DNA of 64,000 bases from Limnoperna fortunei (GCA_944474755.1 OX104112.1:53394774-53458773), one strand, 5' to 3'; counted from the stretch's first letter, positions 22,712 through 36,614 are shown. The notes: generated by a model not told the origin, from the sequence alone. A program made the numbers and translations.

Positions 22712-23766
22712 GCAGGAGATCTTTAACATTTCCATCAAAACATTCCTATACGAACAATTATGTGTCATCAACGGACAAAAAGGCAACCATTTATTTGAAC
22801 CATGAACGTATTTATCGTCCAGACCAACCATGTATTTCTTGACCAATCGGAAAACATTTTGTACGCTATGATTGCTCATAAAAAGGCTCTTTACGTCTCA
22901 TATACGGCGTTTGAGGATAAACGTCGGCTGAACAAGCAGAAATGAAAACAAAAATAATTATTTAAACTTTTAACGTTTCAAATTATAAGGGACCTAATGA
23001 ACGTGATTGAAAGGGCACCTACACTAACTTTATTAGTAACATTAAGAAAAATAGTTCATTTTCAGACAAAATCCATTAAACATTTTAAACATAAAAGATA
23101 TACACGGTAGTAAATCTTACATTTGCAGCCTATGAACTCTGATTATGGACTATAATTTCTAAGCCAAACAAAAAGAAACACAACAACAAAAATCATGCAC
23201 AAAATTTGTGTATATTTCGTTTGACTAGTGACAGGAGACGTTTATCGCTTAGAATCACATACAAGAAAACCTATAAATTGTGTCTTAACTCCAAGAAACT
23301 GGATATAGTCAAATTTTCTACGTCAGCGTTGCGTAGCGAGCCCAAAATAAAATATTTCGCAAGTTACTATGATAGACTAAAAATGGTTGCGAAGGGACCC
23401 ATATCACTTTGTTAGACTTGGTTTTACGGCATGAGATCTCGTGCTGCTCTATTAAAGCCAAATCGTGCATTTCGACCGTTTCCTGACAGTTATATTTTCG
23501 TAAGAAAACGTTTTCCACGAAGAAACAATGTTACTTTCGAATAATTTTGAAAGTAGATAGTCACATTTTGGGGCCAGGATATGGACACAGCTTCGTTTTT
23601 TACATATGAGTTGCTACGCCCGTGCTTAGTAAAACAGTTAGTAGTAAATATTAATGAGAAAAATAAAACTAAATCTGAATTTTGATTTAAATAACTCAGG
23701 GAAGCAAAAAATAAAGTAGACTGTACCAAGTAAATATGTCAAAAATAAGTCTTAACGGTATAGGAA

Positions 23767-24060
23767 ATGGGACTCCAACGCGTATTGTTACGGGTGGGAC
23801 AAAATTTTTACACAGAAACGAGATGGGACAAACGTTTGGACAGGAGGGACAAAAATCGATTAATGGTTTTATATAAGATTATTAACCAACAAACGCCAAA
23901 ATATTTACGGAACCTAGTTTCAAATTATGTGGCGGCGGCAGAACTTGCCCTTGTCCTTTACAATCAAATTATATATATCTGAAATAAACACAGACGTAAC
24001 CTCTATTCAAACTTCTTTCGACCTTCCACGATAAAACTTTGGAGCAAGCCACAACCTGAC
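23767..24060 (+). mobile_element. LINE 3' coding fragment (RT C-terminal tail)
   Basis: Piecewise translation gives ARIVTGGTKF, then RRDKNRLMVLYKIINQQTPKYLRNLV, then a RRNLYSNFFRPSTIKLW stretch. This is the hallmark order of the C-terminal end of jockey/CR1-type LINE proteins (domain after the thumb). Frames change at least twice. It lies in a segment absent from duplication unit 2, consistent with an insertion. Confidence 0.65.
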
Positions 24061-24677
24061 ATTTGAAATTCTATGTCTACTTATATATAGATATATGTTT
24101 AAAAACAAAAACATTTGAAGAATTAATAAGGCACCTCCAACAAGGTCAAATATTCCATTCTAGATTATGCGGGAACTGCACCAGGTATTCGAGCGAGCCG
24201 ATTTCGAGCTACTGAAGTTCGGCTGCATTCATCAAAACTCGCAACGTCATCATAACAAGTAAAAGAACTTTGCAATATCATACCTTTTCTTGCATTTTGC
24301 AATATGTTTAAAATAAACAGCTAGCCATTTTCGACCACTTATATTTTAAATCGTAAAAGATAAAATAATATCTGTTGAAAGTACCGAAAGCTCATTTAAT
24401 GAGAAATTTACTCATCACAAACTAATACAAAAATATGTTTACATTAATTGAGAATTATGATCACTTTCGACCCATCATATCTCATATCGTACTATACGTC
24501 AAACATCAGCAGATAAACAACCGGATGTTGTTTAAACGAAGAATAGAATAAAATTAATTTGTGTCAATTTGGTAAAAGGAAGAAACATTGCGAGAAACAT
24601 ACCAAACAACATTAGAAAGTTAAGCACAAAGAAAAGCATATTCTTAAGAAACCGGTTTGTATGGTATTACTACGACC

Positions 24678-27289
24678 CAGTGGTCGCGCTAGGCTATAAA
24701 TTTCTGCGTAAAAAAAACGCAGTCATGGTGAAATTCTGCGTGCAAGTCGTTGAAATTGGCGTGATCCAAATTTCATCAAGCGAACATGATTATCTACTAT
24801 GTGTACGCCTTCAAATTGTTCTGCTGATATTAGCTACAGTTTAAGAGAAAAGTGAACCAATAAAGAGTACTCTTAGACTAATTCTGTTCAAAATCTGGAA
24901 CATTAGTTCGTTTCCCTCGATGTACCAAGTGTGTACACAACTGCTGCCTTTGTCAGTTTTTTTTAACAGTTAACCTTTCTGGCTTCCGTTCAAGATCAAT
25001 TCGACATCATTATCATTTTTTATTCGTAGGAAAGTGAAGTCAATATATTAATGAATTAGTATCTGCATTGCTTGTTTACCTAACGAAAATTAGATAACAC
25101 CTTGTTGTGTATTGACCATTGTAAAGCTCTGATTATAAATAATTATATTAAGGGGCTTTCTCAGAATGCGTTATTGCACATAATGGCCACACCTTCGTAC
25201 TGCATTGATCAACTGATTTCATTTTTAACAATAACATTATAACTTGAACAAAACACATTAACTTGAAAAATAAATTTAAAGTCACAATCGGCGATCTTTT
25301 TTACAGAAAATTCTTATCGCGTCATTTACATCCATATCGTAGCGTCCTTCCATGGATAGCATCATAAGAATTTCAACATGTTCATCGTTCAAACGACTAC
25401 GCAGTTTTGTTTTTATACGATTCTGGCAGCTAAAGCCTCTTTCTGTTGGTATGCTTGTGACAGGAATGACCATGGCAACATTTGCCAATTTAGAAAACAT
25501 AGGAAACATCTTTATACAGGGTTTGAAGTAAGGTAAACGTTTTAGCACCTAATGCTCCAACAACGGTCTTAACTTTGGTTTTTAAAATGTCAGGATCGAT
25601 AATTGTTCGAAAATATTCAGCTACAATGTCCATACTATCGACGCCATGCTGTATTAAAGCGTTCTCTACAGAGTACCTTGCGGCATTTAGTAGATGGTCT
25701 AATCATGATAATATTGTGAGTTGATCATTTGGAAACCTATTTTCGAGTGCAGTGACTAAATATTCGATAAAATTACGATGTAGATTTTGATGACCTTCCT
25801 CATCAATATATTCGAAACTTGACCTTTGTAAGAATGGGTGTTTCTCATTTCAGTTTTAAATTCTCGTTCAAATTGGCCAATTGCTGTGTATTCTTTTGAC
25901 AGCTTTGTTTAAAGATAAACAACGAACGGAACACGGTTTTTTAAGACTAATTATGTCATCTGAATCTAGAATTTGGTTGAATTCTCTCAATCTTTAGTAA
26001 CGACTTGCAGAATTGTCAAAATACTGAAAGATGTTATTGATATTTCTCTTGTATTCTGAAACAATATTTTTTTAAGCATCGTTTGCTGCTAGCGCTGCTC
26101 TGTGAGCACAACAATGCACATGAACCAGAAAATATTCAAAGCTTTTAGTTTAATACCAACACCGTTGTGTTTACCCGTGATTACGGCCGCACCATCTGAC
26201 CCCAATCCTGGAACTTTACCAAATTCCATGCCCTTTCTATTTAATAGTTCTAGGATGGCATTTGTTATTGTTTCCGCATCTCCAGCGGGAACTGTAACAT
26301 TTGACAAGAATACAGATTTCGGCATACCATCTTTGACAATGCGCATAGAAAAAATTTATTTATTTTCGACAGTTTTGTTCACAGTTTCGTCAGTAATAAT
26401 TCCAATATATTCGCTACTATAAATGTCTTGTACAATTTGCTCTGTAGACTTTGCGCTAACGCTCTTTCCATTTCTAGTACAGACTCGTGGTGTTTATAAA
26501 CACGAGCCTGGTTTTGAAGAAAAGGAACCCCATTTTTCCTTTGTAAATTCATAAGAAAATCAAATTAGTTGTCAGGGATTTCTTCCTTAGTCATTTCATA
26601 AACTGTACGAAACATAACAGGCAAACACTCATTTTTCATTTCACTAACTTTGTTAGTCTGTTTTCTTATGGTTTCGGATAGTTTTATGTTATTCATAGCC
26701 AGAACGTGATCTGGCAGTTTCTTATGCCTTACTTAAGAGTTACATTTTGCAACACCATGTGTATGCATTAAATATTGACTTGTCTTTTTCACAAATGGAA
26801 CAGTACATCACTATTTGATTTTCTGAGTCATTTTTAGTTCTAAGCCATGGAAATTCTGATTTCCACTTTTCATTGAATATTAATTTACGCTTCTTTTGAA
26901 AGTTTTGTTGCTGGTCATTGTGAACATCGTCATTCTTCGATAAATCATTTTGAGATGTTTCTCTACTTTCGTCATTTCTATTTATAAAGGAAAACAAAGT
27001 CGCTTGATGCGACCGTTTCACAGACATTGTCTTTGAAATAAGGATAGAGGCCACTATAGTGAAAACTTTTTGGCAAACATTAAAAGGGAAACAAACAAAT
27101 TAAAAGGGATTCATAGATAAATGCCGAAGTTTATTGATGAAAAGGTGACCAGAACGGCCGATAAGAAACAATTTTAATTACTTTTCCTTGGTGCTCTTGA
27201 GAGCATTTTCACACGGGGACTAAAATTTTTGCGTAAAATTTTTTAACAATGCGTAAAATACGCAATATTTGGCGTTAATGCGAACTCTG
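24678..27289 (-). mobile_element. hAT-superfamily DNA transposon, complete ends, inactive
   Basis: 2.6 kb, bounded by imperfect terminal inverted repeats: CAGTGGTCGCGCTA at 24678 against the inverse of the right end, CAGAGTTCGCATTA. It is flanked by ACTACGACC at 24669-24677 and 27290-27298, an 8-9 bp target duplication typical of hAT. Unit 2 of the duplication retains the uninterrupted site GCTACGACCGTACAATT near 31645, proving insertion after the units separated. GCGTAAA repeats form small subterminal hairpins at both ends. The transposase lies on the minus strand and is broken. Confidence 0.9.
25282..27054 (-). pseudogene. hAT transposase pseudogene (ZNF862/KIAA1586-like family)
   Basis: Three minus-strand pieces in order. 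The N-terminal piece (26740-27054) has a KWKSEFPWL...MYCSICEK segment, like the TTF/BED-type zinc finger at the start of these proteins. The middle piece (26089-26346) has GLGSDGAAVITGKHNGVG, the block with a catalytic Asp. The C-terminal piece (25282-25548) has VIPVTSIPTERGFSCQNRIKTKLRSRLNDEHVEILM, the hATC dimerisation region. Stops and frameshifts separate them. It is related to domesticated vertebrate ZNF862-type genes, but here it is simply a dead element. Confidence 0.88.
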
Positions 27290-27375
27290 ACTACGACCGT
27301 ACAATTATTTCGACAGGTACGGAATGCCGTACCAATAATCTTCATCAAGCCTATGATTTGTGTATATATTTCGCT

Positions 27376-30300
27376 TTAACTCTCAACTTCTAGATGTTCT
27401 GTACTTTTATAATCGAAATACAATTTCACTTTCAAAATCCCGCAACAGCCCTGGTCAGACCAAGTAATACTATAAAAAACCTAAACAAAACAAAAACTGC
27501 CCCAGACCTACCCAAACCACACTACACCTCCAACGATAAGCAATAAAAAATTAATTAACAAGTAAATAATTGATTTGTGGATATTACCACAAGAAACTTA
27601 AGTGATTGTTCCAATTATTAATTTTATTTAATGAAGCAACTTATTGAAAAGTATCGCTTGAAATTTAAAAAAACCGTATGATGCACTTCCGAAAAAACTA
27701 AATAAAAAAATAATAATTAACCTCAACTAAATATGTCCTTTACTAGCGAAAGCAAAATGATGAACTTTTCGACAACCTGTCTCCCAAAATTAACATGAAA
27801 ACATGTTTCATCATTAATCAAATTACATCTGTCCAATAATATATTTTAATCAGAAAAATGCCCTTTCAATATCCTTATATTGCAAAAGGTTAAGGAGGAA
27901 CATAAAACCTTTAACATGAATCTTTTATTAACCAAGTAAACACAATTTACCATAAAATCTGATATTACTAACAATGTAAACAAAGCTTTGAAGGAAAAAC
28001 TGCCTTTTTTGACCCTTTCAAACTAAAAAATAGCGATTTTTGTACAAATAGATAAAAGTGAAAATTGCTGAAAATGTCGTCAAACTCCATTCAAATGAAC
28101 ATTCAAACTTATATCAATCTATCGAACAACTTAATATAAATGGAGGATATTATACTCGCCGAAAAGAAAAACGCAAATCCAGCATTTTTCAAATACTAAT
28201 TTTCTAGATTATTTGCGTTAGAGACACGAAAATATGATAACAATAAAGCTTAATAGTCATGTAGTTTAACCTTATCTGCTGATTGTGACTATTATCACAC
28301 CCGAACTTTACAGGTCAGATAGTTTAGCGCCGCTCAAGGAAGACATACTTGATATCTAGGACAGTTGTACTTGTCAATGTTCTCTCCCTTTGACCTAGGA
28401 TTAAGTCCGTCTCATATAATTGCTATATCCGGGTACTCCAAATGAAAGCCGGCTATGTGGAAGTGAGATTATGCTGGATAAAATATCTTACACCCAACAA
28501 AAACTTATGTACAACGCCGTCAAATACTAAGGCCCGTTTTTGTCTGGGCGTTGTTTGATTTTTAAACTATTTTAGATATGTTGTTATAAAGAGTCAAATA
28601 ACGAGTAAGTGACGTCGTTGTGTGTACTCAACTAGTTTGTTGAGTCGTCATAAGAAGCTTGAATATAGAACAGAACCGTGACGCTAACGGGCTTCCGTAA
28701 TGAATCTTATTGTCGCTCCATTCAGAAATGAAAATTTGCAACCTCACTATCTACCCGCGTTCTGACTCAGTAGAGAGGAGTTTAACACAACAAAATCTGA
28801 CTACTTACAACTTGTGCAGTTGTTACTGTAGAATAATAGTTACTTTCGATTTTGTGACTGACACAACATAGACGAGACGAACGCATCAGCGCGAGTTAAC
28901 ATAATCCAAGTGATTTTGTCAGTCTCAAAATCGAAACTAACTATTATTCTGTTTATTGAAATTACAGTTAAGCATTTATTTCATTGTATTTCAAATTGTT
29001 TAATATGCACTATTTTTAAAGCGTTAGCGAGAGGTAATACCGCTATAATCTAAATGGTGCGTGAGTGAAGTCAATTTCATTCGAAAGGAAAGTATTCAAT
29101 ACCGCGTGTTACCTACATTTACGTCCCCTTGTGTTGACAAATATTTTCTCTAGTGAATGAAAAATATTTTATATAAAAGGATCAAAGAAAAAACGTACAA
29201 ATCAGAGATAAACTTGATATATCAGCCAATGCTGCCAAATTTGCAAAATCTGATTCAGAAGATCCTGTACATGAATGGAAGAAAATTCCACAAGACAGCA
29301 ATCTTCGAGTAAGTACGGGCCGGGGCAGCATTAGAAGACTGGTAGAGGGAGGAGCAGATTATGTTTTTGAAGTGACGTAAAGTTTAATGAACTTCAAAAC
29401 AAAAATGACCAGAGTGCCAATTGTTAGAGTTTATTTCTAAATGTCCGAATTTTAAAATTTAAAATTTCGTCAGATTTTCCTTTTTGGGGGAACATGTTTT
29501 GTTGTTTATATTTACCGAAAGAATAAATCAAGTTATACACATAATGAAATGTACTTTATTTTACCTACCTTTAAGTATTGGAACTGACGTCTTCACCAAA
29601 TTGTCTGAAACATAAATTAGTTTAAACATATTAACTAGAATACTGCTTGTCATTAAAAAAAACTTCAACTTTGACACACAAAGTTATTATTTCACTTATA
29701 TTTCACAAAAAATGTGGGTTGCGGTCCAACATTATAGTCGTTATTGTTCCGAAAATTTAAGCGTTTTAAATATCTCTGCTCTGCCAGTTTAGATATAATT
29801 TCATAATGGATAATACTAAACTATTCTTAGCCTTTGCAAATTCTAACTTTGCAAATTCTAACGTAAAATGTACTGAAAATAAACTAAGGCTAAATGATTG
29901 TGTTTATATGCCTGAAACATCTCCGTGCTTGTGCATGTCTTGATTTTTCTTTGAAACCCTTGATTTCCACACAATCTTTGAGTATTATACAAAATAGAGT
30001 TCAGAAATCAAATGTAAATGTTGCACTAATTAATATTTCTATTCTGTGATGTAAAGAAGCTGCGAACGAGTGTAGAAAAGCCATTGTTATGGGAAATAAA
30101 AGTGTATATAAATTTTAATAAATGCTTAAAAATACAACTAAACAGGATAATAAATATGTTTATTTACCTGATCTTTCTGTAATATGAACAACTTGACGTT
30201 GTACACAAATACACCTGTATGAGAATACTTCTCCTTGGTATCCTTAATATATAATCTCGTGATACAGTTTAAAGTTTAACTAATAATTTAATTGATTAGT

Positions 30301-31733
30301 ATACACACTACGAACAAATAAAACAAGTTGGCCCTGGGTAAAAGGTAGTCCAACTGTATGTTTTGCAATTTATTTTTCAATTTAAGACAATTAGGCTTTA
30401 GAAATATTTGTTTTTTGAATATTTAAGCGAGACCTTTAACATTTCCATCAACACATTCCTTTACGAACAAGCACGTTTCATAAACGGACAAAAAGGTGAC
30501 CATTTATCTGAACTATGAATTTATTTATCGTCCAGACCAACAATTTATTTCTTGACAAATCGGGAAACATTTTAACGCTATTATTGTTAATAAAAAAGGG
30601 TTTTTTCGTCTCAAATACGGCGCTTGAGGATGAACGTCGGCCGAAGAAGCAGAAATGAAAACAAAAGAAATTATGTAAACGTTTAACGTTTCAAAGTATA
30701 ATGACCTAACCTTATTACTTACATTAAGAAAAATAGTCCATTTTCACACCAAATACATTAAACATTTTAAACATAAATATGTACACAGTATTAAATCTTA
30801 CATTTGCAGCCTATGAACTCTGATTATGAACTATAATTTCTGAGCCAAACGAAATTCATCTATTTTTAAGGTACATGTATCAAAACACAACAACAAAAAT
30901 CATGCAAAACATTTGCATATTTCGTTTGACTATAGCTAGTGACAGGAGACGTTTATCGTTTAGAATCACATACAAGAAAACTTATAAATTGTGTCTTAAC
31001 TCCAAGAAACTGGATATTGTTACATTTTCTACACGATCGGTTGCGTAGTGAGCCCAAAATAAAGCTTTCGCAAGTTACTATGATAGACTAAAAATGGTTG
31101 CGACGGGACCCTTACCAATTCGTAGACGTGGTTTTACGGCATGAGATCTGGGGCCGTGAACTGCTCTCGGGATTAGAGTGATCCGATTTCGAGCTATTGA
31201 AGTTCGACTGCATTTATCAAAACTCACAACGTCATCATAACAAGCTAAAGATTCTTTGCAATATCATACTTTTTCTTGCATTTTGCAATATGGTCAAAAT
31301 AAACAGCTAGGCATTTTCGACCACTTATATTTAAAATCCTAAAAGATGAAAAAATAGAGTACCGAAAGCTCATTTAATGAGAAATTTACTCATCACAAAC
31401 TAATACAAAAATACGTTTACATCAATTAAGAATTATTTTCAATTTCGACCCCTCATATCTCATATCGTATTAGATGTCGAACATCAGCAGATAAACAACC
31501 GGATGTTGTTTAAACAAAGAATAGGATATGATTAATTTGTGTCAATTTAATAAAAGGGAGAAAACCTGCAATAAACATACCAACCAACATTAGAAAGTTA
31601 AGGACTGCAAAAGCTTATTCTTAAGAAACCGGTTTGTATGGCATTGCTACGACCGTACAATTATTTCGACAGGTACGGAATGTCGTACCAATAATCTTCA
31701 TCAAACATATGATTTGTGTATATTTTTCGATTT
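27376..31733. repeat. Segmental-duplication unit 2
   Basis: Begins CTTTAACTCTCAACTTCTAG like unit 3 (38193) and ends at the CTACGACCGTACAATTATTTC...TTTTTCG block shared with the end of unit 1. Compared with unit 1 it lacks the SINE, the LINE tail and the hAT element, and carries an internal deletion at about 30428. No ORF of note. Confidence 0.8.
28830..28950. repeat. Inverted repeat (hairpin) within unit 2
   Basis: AGAATAATAGTTACTTTCGAT (from 28830) is matched by the inverse of the segment ending at 28950 (ATCGAAACTAACTATTATTCT). Arms are about 34 bp with a few mismatches and a ~50-bp loop. Unit 3 has the same structure at about 39600-39722; unit 1 retains only a decayed form near 19548-19640. 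Confidence 0.7.
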
Positions 31734-32030
31734 ATCTCAGAGAATGCTGAATAAAAACAAAGATCTAGATTGGCAGTATTTGGCCACAGCTTTATTATAC
31801 AAGTACAACAATATATCATAAATAAATATATATATTTAAAATATAAGATAAGATTAAAGTTCAAGTCTATATATTGGTAGCCGCAACTTGATGGCAGAAC
31901 ATAAATGAATGAGCAACTGATATATATGGGGGATGAGCAACCCTGGGAAACAGAGGTTACTCCAGAATTTAGATATATGCTAGTTGACAGTTAATAAAAA
32001 GGGGACCAGTGCAGTGAAAAATCTGCCTTA
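31734..32030. repeat. Local direct repeat X, copy 1
   Basis: TATCTCAGAGAATGCTGAAT begins both 31734 and 32474; about 290 bp match at well over 90%. The copies are 740 bp apart, so block 31734-32473 and its partial successor form a tandem. Confidence 0.88.
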
Positions 32031-32251
32031 TTATCCGAAACCACCATTTGCACGCTTCTCACACTCCACGACGATACCAAGACTGCTTTTTCCTTGCAAG
32101 GCTCCTCAAGCTCCAAGCTGTCCCAATACCTGAAAATATTCAAGAAAAGGAAGCGAAGTACCAATTTCATTAACACGATGATTAGCAAAATATATTACAA
32201 AATGTATTAACTTTGTGCGTGTTATGTAATGGAGGTGGGTGGGAGGGTTTT

Positions 32252-32473
32252 AAAAAATTTAGATTGCCTAACCGACATTTTTCCTGTCACCTCCTTGCAG
32301 ACGATTTTCAAAAAGACCGAACCTCGATTTGGTTTTTCTCTTTTAGGACAGGTTTAACCAATCACCAATCATTTGTTTAAGAAATACTAGAGCGAACGCA
32401 ACAACAGCCAACAACTATACTAGTCAGTCTTTCTTCGATAAAGGAATTTAATGCTGAATACATTAAATTCCCT
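32252..32473. repeat. Local direct repeat Y, copy 1 (partner 37968-38189)
   Basis: A run starting AAAAAATTTAGATTGCCTAA and ending at AATACATTAAATTC is nearly identical to 37968-38189, which immediately precedes duplication unit 3. Confidence 0.9.
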
Positions 32474-32775
32474 ATCTCAGAGAATGCTGAATAAAAACAA
32501 AGATCTAGATTGGCAGTATTTGGTCACAGCTTTATTATACAAGTACAACAATATATCATAAATAAATATATATATTTGAAATATAAGATAAGATTAAAGT
32601 TCAAGTCTACATATTGGTCGCCGCAACTTGATGGCAGACCATAAATGAATTAGCAACTGATATATATGGGGGATGAGCAACCCTGGGAAACAGAGGTTAC
32701 TCCAGAATTTAGATATTTGCTAGTTGACAGTTAATAAAAAAGGGGCGGGGCCAGTGCAGTGAAAAATCTGCCAAA
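32474..32775. repeat. Local direct repeat X, copy 2
   Basis: Near-identical to 31734-32030; after it the two copies diverge. Confidence 0.88.
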
Positions 32776-33105
32776 TTGACTGAAATGACAGATGCTCGTC
32801 ATGTGTCGTTTCAGGCAACCGCCACAGAATGGGGGTTTGAACTGCACAGCTATGCCAATACTGTTAAATATATATCTATATCTAATATATAACTAATATA
32901 CAATATAATGAATTTCTAGTATATATATGGCATATCTATATATATATGAATAACAAATTGAAATAGCACTGTTATATTCAATATAATGTATTTCTAGTAT
33001 ATATATAGCATATCTACATCAATATTTATGTGAATAACAAATTTAAATAGCACATGAATGTCTGTGCTTGAATGTATATACAAATTCAGAACTTCTAGTA
33101 AACTT

Positions 33106-33230
33106 ATGTTGTTGGTTTGAATGTTGTTTAACGCCACTTACAGCAATTTTTCAACTATATCATGGCGTTCAGTTTTTTATTGGGGGAGAAAGCCGGAAAA
33201 CATCCCGACCTACGGTGGGGAAAATTGCTC
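33106..33230 (-). mobile_element. SINE 3'-half fragment, minus strand
   Basis: TTTGAATGTTGTTTAACGCC, then ATATCATGGCG and CCGACCTACGGTGGGGAAAA: the 3' half of the tRNA-derived family. The tRNA head is missing. Confidence 0.8.
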
Positions 33231-34339
33231 AAGTATATACATTTAGCTTAATATTTGCAGAAACAGATATACAATTAGGAATTTTAGTATGTATATGTCA
33301 TAGTAAACTAAATAATTGCAGCATGTAGATTTGTCTAAATATTTGTTTATGTAACATTTTTGGTCAATAACACGAACACAAATTGTCGAAATTATTTTAA
33401 AAATTTCCAGCGACCAGAGAATAATAACATACAGAATTGCATCCTAACCAATACTTTACCAAGATCATTCCGCCCAATATTTATCATAATAAATTTTTGG
33501 AGGGTCTTCCAATTTAATAAAGGTTCTAATATAACCATCGAGTTAATGCATTCCTTATGATGGATAAGCAAACAAGGCAGAACTTGTGTGTCCTTGCAGG
33601 GCTCCTCAATTCACAAGCTCCAAGCTGACCCAATACCTGAAAAATTCGAGAAAAGGAAGCGAAAGTACCAATTTCATTAACGATTTAGCAAAATATATTA
33701 CAAGATGTTTGACCTGCCATACTTGTATAGCATTCGGGATCTGTAGTGTTTTGCTAATAAACAGTATATACTAGAATAAAAAGCAACAAACATTTATAAA
33801 GATATCAAGTGTAAATTATGTGTAAACAGTTAAGTTTAGTTACATGAAGGGATTCTAATATAATTTTTGAAAAAACATTGGATTTCTGCATTTCAAGAGA
33901 TTTTATATCTTCAGTTGACAATTCTTTCCGTGGAGGAATGTGTTGCCATACCAATGTGAAATCAGTCTTTGAATTAAACAGGTAGTCCGGTGCCCACTGC
34001 GTGTAAGATCAAGTCTGGGCCTCTAAACCGCAGAACTATGGACGCCCAGCTGGCGTGTGCCAAGAAATAAGATGTTAAAATTTTTTGATAATAAAAATTG
34101 CCGGAGATGCATGTAATTCATTTATTTTAACTGGCCATATCGTAAATTCTTGCAAAACAACGGTTACCATAAAAGAAATGTAAAATGAAACTGATCCCGG
34201 TAGTTCAATAAATTTTGTAACCAGTCTTAGTTAAGCTGAGTCCGGTGTGACTTGTACCTTTAACATAAATGGTTGCAGAAAATTAAGGTGTCATCATTCC
34301 TGTGAATACAGAACAATAATTCATGTTAAAAGGAAATGT
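33231..34339. other. Intergenic; partial copy of the 32090-32205 sequence
   Basis: 33590-33705 repeats 32085-32205 (CTTGCAGGGCTCCTCAA..., GAAAAGGAAGCGAAAGTACC). The remainder shows nothing recognisable. Confidence 0.5.
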
Positions 34340-36170
34340 GGACAAAATACAAATACGAATACAAATATTTATTAGCACAAACTCATGGTACAGTACTTTG
34401 TAAGGCAATACAAAAAGGATCAATACAAAGTGTGTTATACAAATTGTAATACAATTCTTTACATTAATTGTATTTATTATTATATTATATTATACAGTAT
34501 ACAGAATTACGTTTTATATGATATAACTTTTTCTTAATTCAAAGCATTCTAAAATAAATGTAGCAGTAAGTTCTAGACAAAATTCAGATTTGCAATTCAA
34601 CAAAAAGCATAATAGGGATTTGTTAAAAGATTTGGGATTAAACTTTTAATTTTCTTAAGAAATGTACTTCTTATCAGCTTATAATTTTTGCAATGCAACA
34701 GAAAGTGTTCTTCATTTCAATTTCTCCTGCATTGCAAACTAGACAGTTTCCATCTTTTTTATTTAGTTTTTGGTATCTTCCTTTTCTATCATTAGATTAT
34801 GGGCACTGATACGAATTTTGCAAAGAGCAGCCCCGTCTTTAGCTTTCTTAAAGATATCTATCTAAATAGCGAGGTCTGCATCCTATTTTAAACATTTTTC
34901 GAAAAAAATCTAGTTTTGGAGATGTGTCTATAAGTGTGTTTTGATTTTTGAGATTTTGATCATTTAATCTAATTTTTATTTGATTTAAGTATTGTTTAAG
35001 TGAGCTTAAATCATGATTAGCAAAGGAAAATCCTAAATTATTTAATACTGTTTTCGGTTTGATAAACCAATTGTTTGAGTGAACAGAATTTTAAAAAATA
35101 GTTTTTACTAAAGAATTTTCTGAGTCTGAAATATATTCTAGAGATATTTGATGCTTGAGTACAGAACTTTACTGTTTAAGGGAAGTCGACATAGTTCAGC
35201 TCGACATGCATCATTAGTAGCTTTGCAATGTACACCTAGAATTTTTTTTTTATAAATTTAAGATGTAATTTTTCAAATGGTTCAGTATCTTTAAAGTTGG
35301 AGAAAATACCCCATATTTCACTGCAGTATGTGATAATGGTAAAATTAGTTTATCAAAGAGTTTTTCTAATAATTTGCCAGGGATATTTAATCCAATTAGC
35401 TTTTTAATTTTAAAATATGCTCTTCTGGCTTTTTCCATCAATATGTTAATAGCTAGATTAAAGTTGCCATTACATTTTATTAAAATGCCTAGATAACAGT
35501 ACTGAGATACCGTTTCTAGATATATAAATTATTATATATGAATTGGTTTTAAAAAGGTTTTACAATTTGAATTAAATACTACTACTTTGGATTTATCAGC
35601 ATTTACATGTAAATTCCATCTTGTATTCTTGCATGGCAATGAGACAGTTTTGCAACCCCTCCTTACTCTGAGATATTAGTAGAATATTATCAGCATAAAG
35701 AATGATTACTCTAATACCACCAAAGACCACTGGGTAATATATGTTGTTATCCAGTTTTTTGTTATATCATCTACAAAAAAGTTAAAGAAAAGAGGACTCA
35801 AAACTTCACCTTGTTTAACCCTCTTTCAGATATAAATGGCTCACTTAGACCATTTGAAAATATTATTTTACACATAGTATCAGTATACATGGAGTATATA
35901 ATTTTAAATATTTTATTAGGAGTGTTATGTTTTAGCAGTTTATAAAAAAACACAATTCTCCACACTGTGTCAAAGGCTTTTCTTATGTCAATGAAGGCTG
36001 CAAACACTTTGACTTTTTATTTTATAGTTATCTGTGATAGTTTTTAGAGTAAAAATGTGATCAGAAGTCCTGCACTTCTCTGTAAATCATATTTGGTTCT
36101 TACTTATTAGAGAGTTATTATTCATAAATTGCAAAAGTCGATTGTATATAATCTTATTAAATAATTTTCC

Positions 36171-36614
36171 TCAGTTTGAGCTGATAGATATTGCCCTATA
36201 ATTATTAGGGTCAAATCTATTACCTTTTTTATGTAATAAAAATAAATAGCTTTCATTCCAAGATTTAGGGAAGATACCATGTGAAAAGATCAAATTAATA
36301 AAATTACAGAGTGGTTTAATTAATGCAGTGGTACTATTCTTCAGCATTTCATTAGAGATGAGGTCTGACGATGCACTTTTACCATTTTTAAGTAATTTAA
36401 TTGCTTCAAATGTGATTTCATTGTTCGACTCACCTGAGACTGAGAAGTTAATATTTGATTTTAGGGTCTCAAATTCCAGAGTGATATTTAGTTGTTCATT
36501 ACTATATGCAGTGTCAGCTTTAATTAGTTTTTTGTAAAATGATATGAATTCTTCCTTTGGAATATCAGTGTCATCAATTCGACCAGCTGTTTCCTTTTCA
36601 AGTTTATTTATCAT
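36171..36614 (-). pseudogene. LINE reverse transcriptase, N-terminal part of RT domain
   Basis: 147 uninterrupted codons within the decayed LINE. The fingers region of RT is recognisable from KLLKNGKSASSDLI and LHKKGNRFDPNNYRAIS. It is the best-preserved block of this element. Confidence 0.8.

Larger units (their letters stand above)
18930..27375. repeat. Segmental-duplication unit 1 (longest, with later insertions)
   Basis: Aligns piecewise with unit 2 (27376-31733) and unit 3 (38190-41860). Matching blocks are 18940-20205 with 28076-29385 and 38878-40145; 20160-20205 and 20480-20580 with 30265-30425 and 41490-41640; 20585-20830 with 41640-41860; 22712-24668 plus 27290-27375 with 30429-31728. 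Interruptions are a SINE (20208), a LINE tail region (about 23440-24165) and a hAT element (24678). Identity to the others is about 75-85% by eye. There is no conserved ORF across copies. Confidence 0.75.

Noticed and set aside
23206..23415. 69-aa ORF in duplication unit 1 as a conserved gene
   Set aside because: The homologous stretch in unit 2 (about 30930-31110) has frame-changing differences, so no coding constraint is evident.
24569..24844. 91-aa plus ORF
   Set aside because: It spans the left boundary of the hAT element and is non-coding in the empty-site copy.
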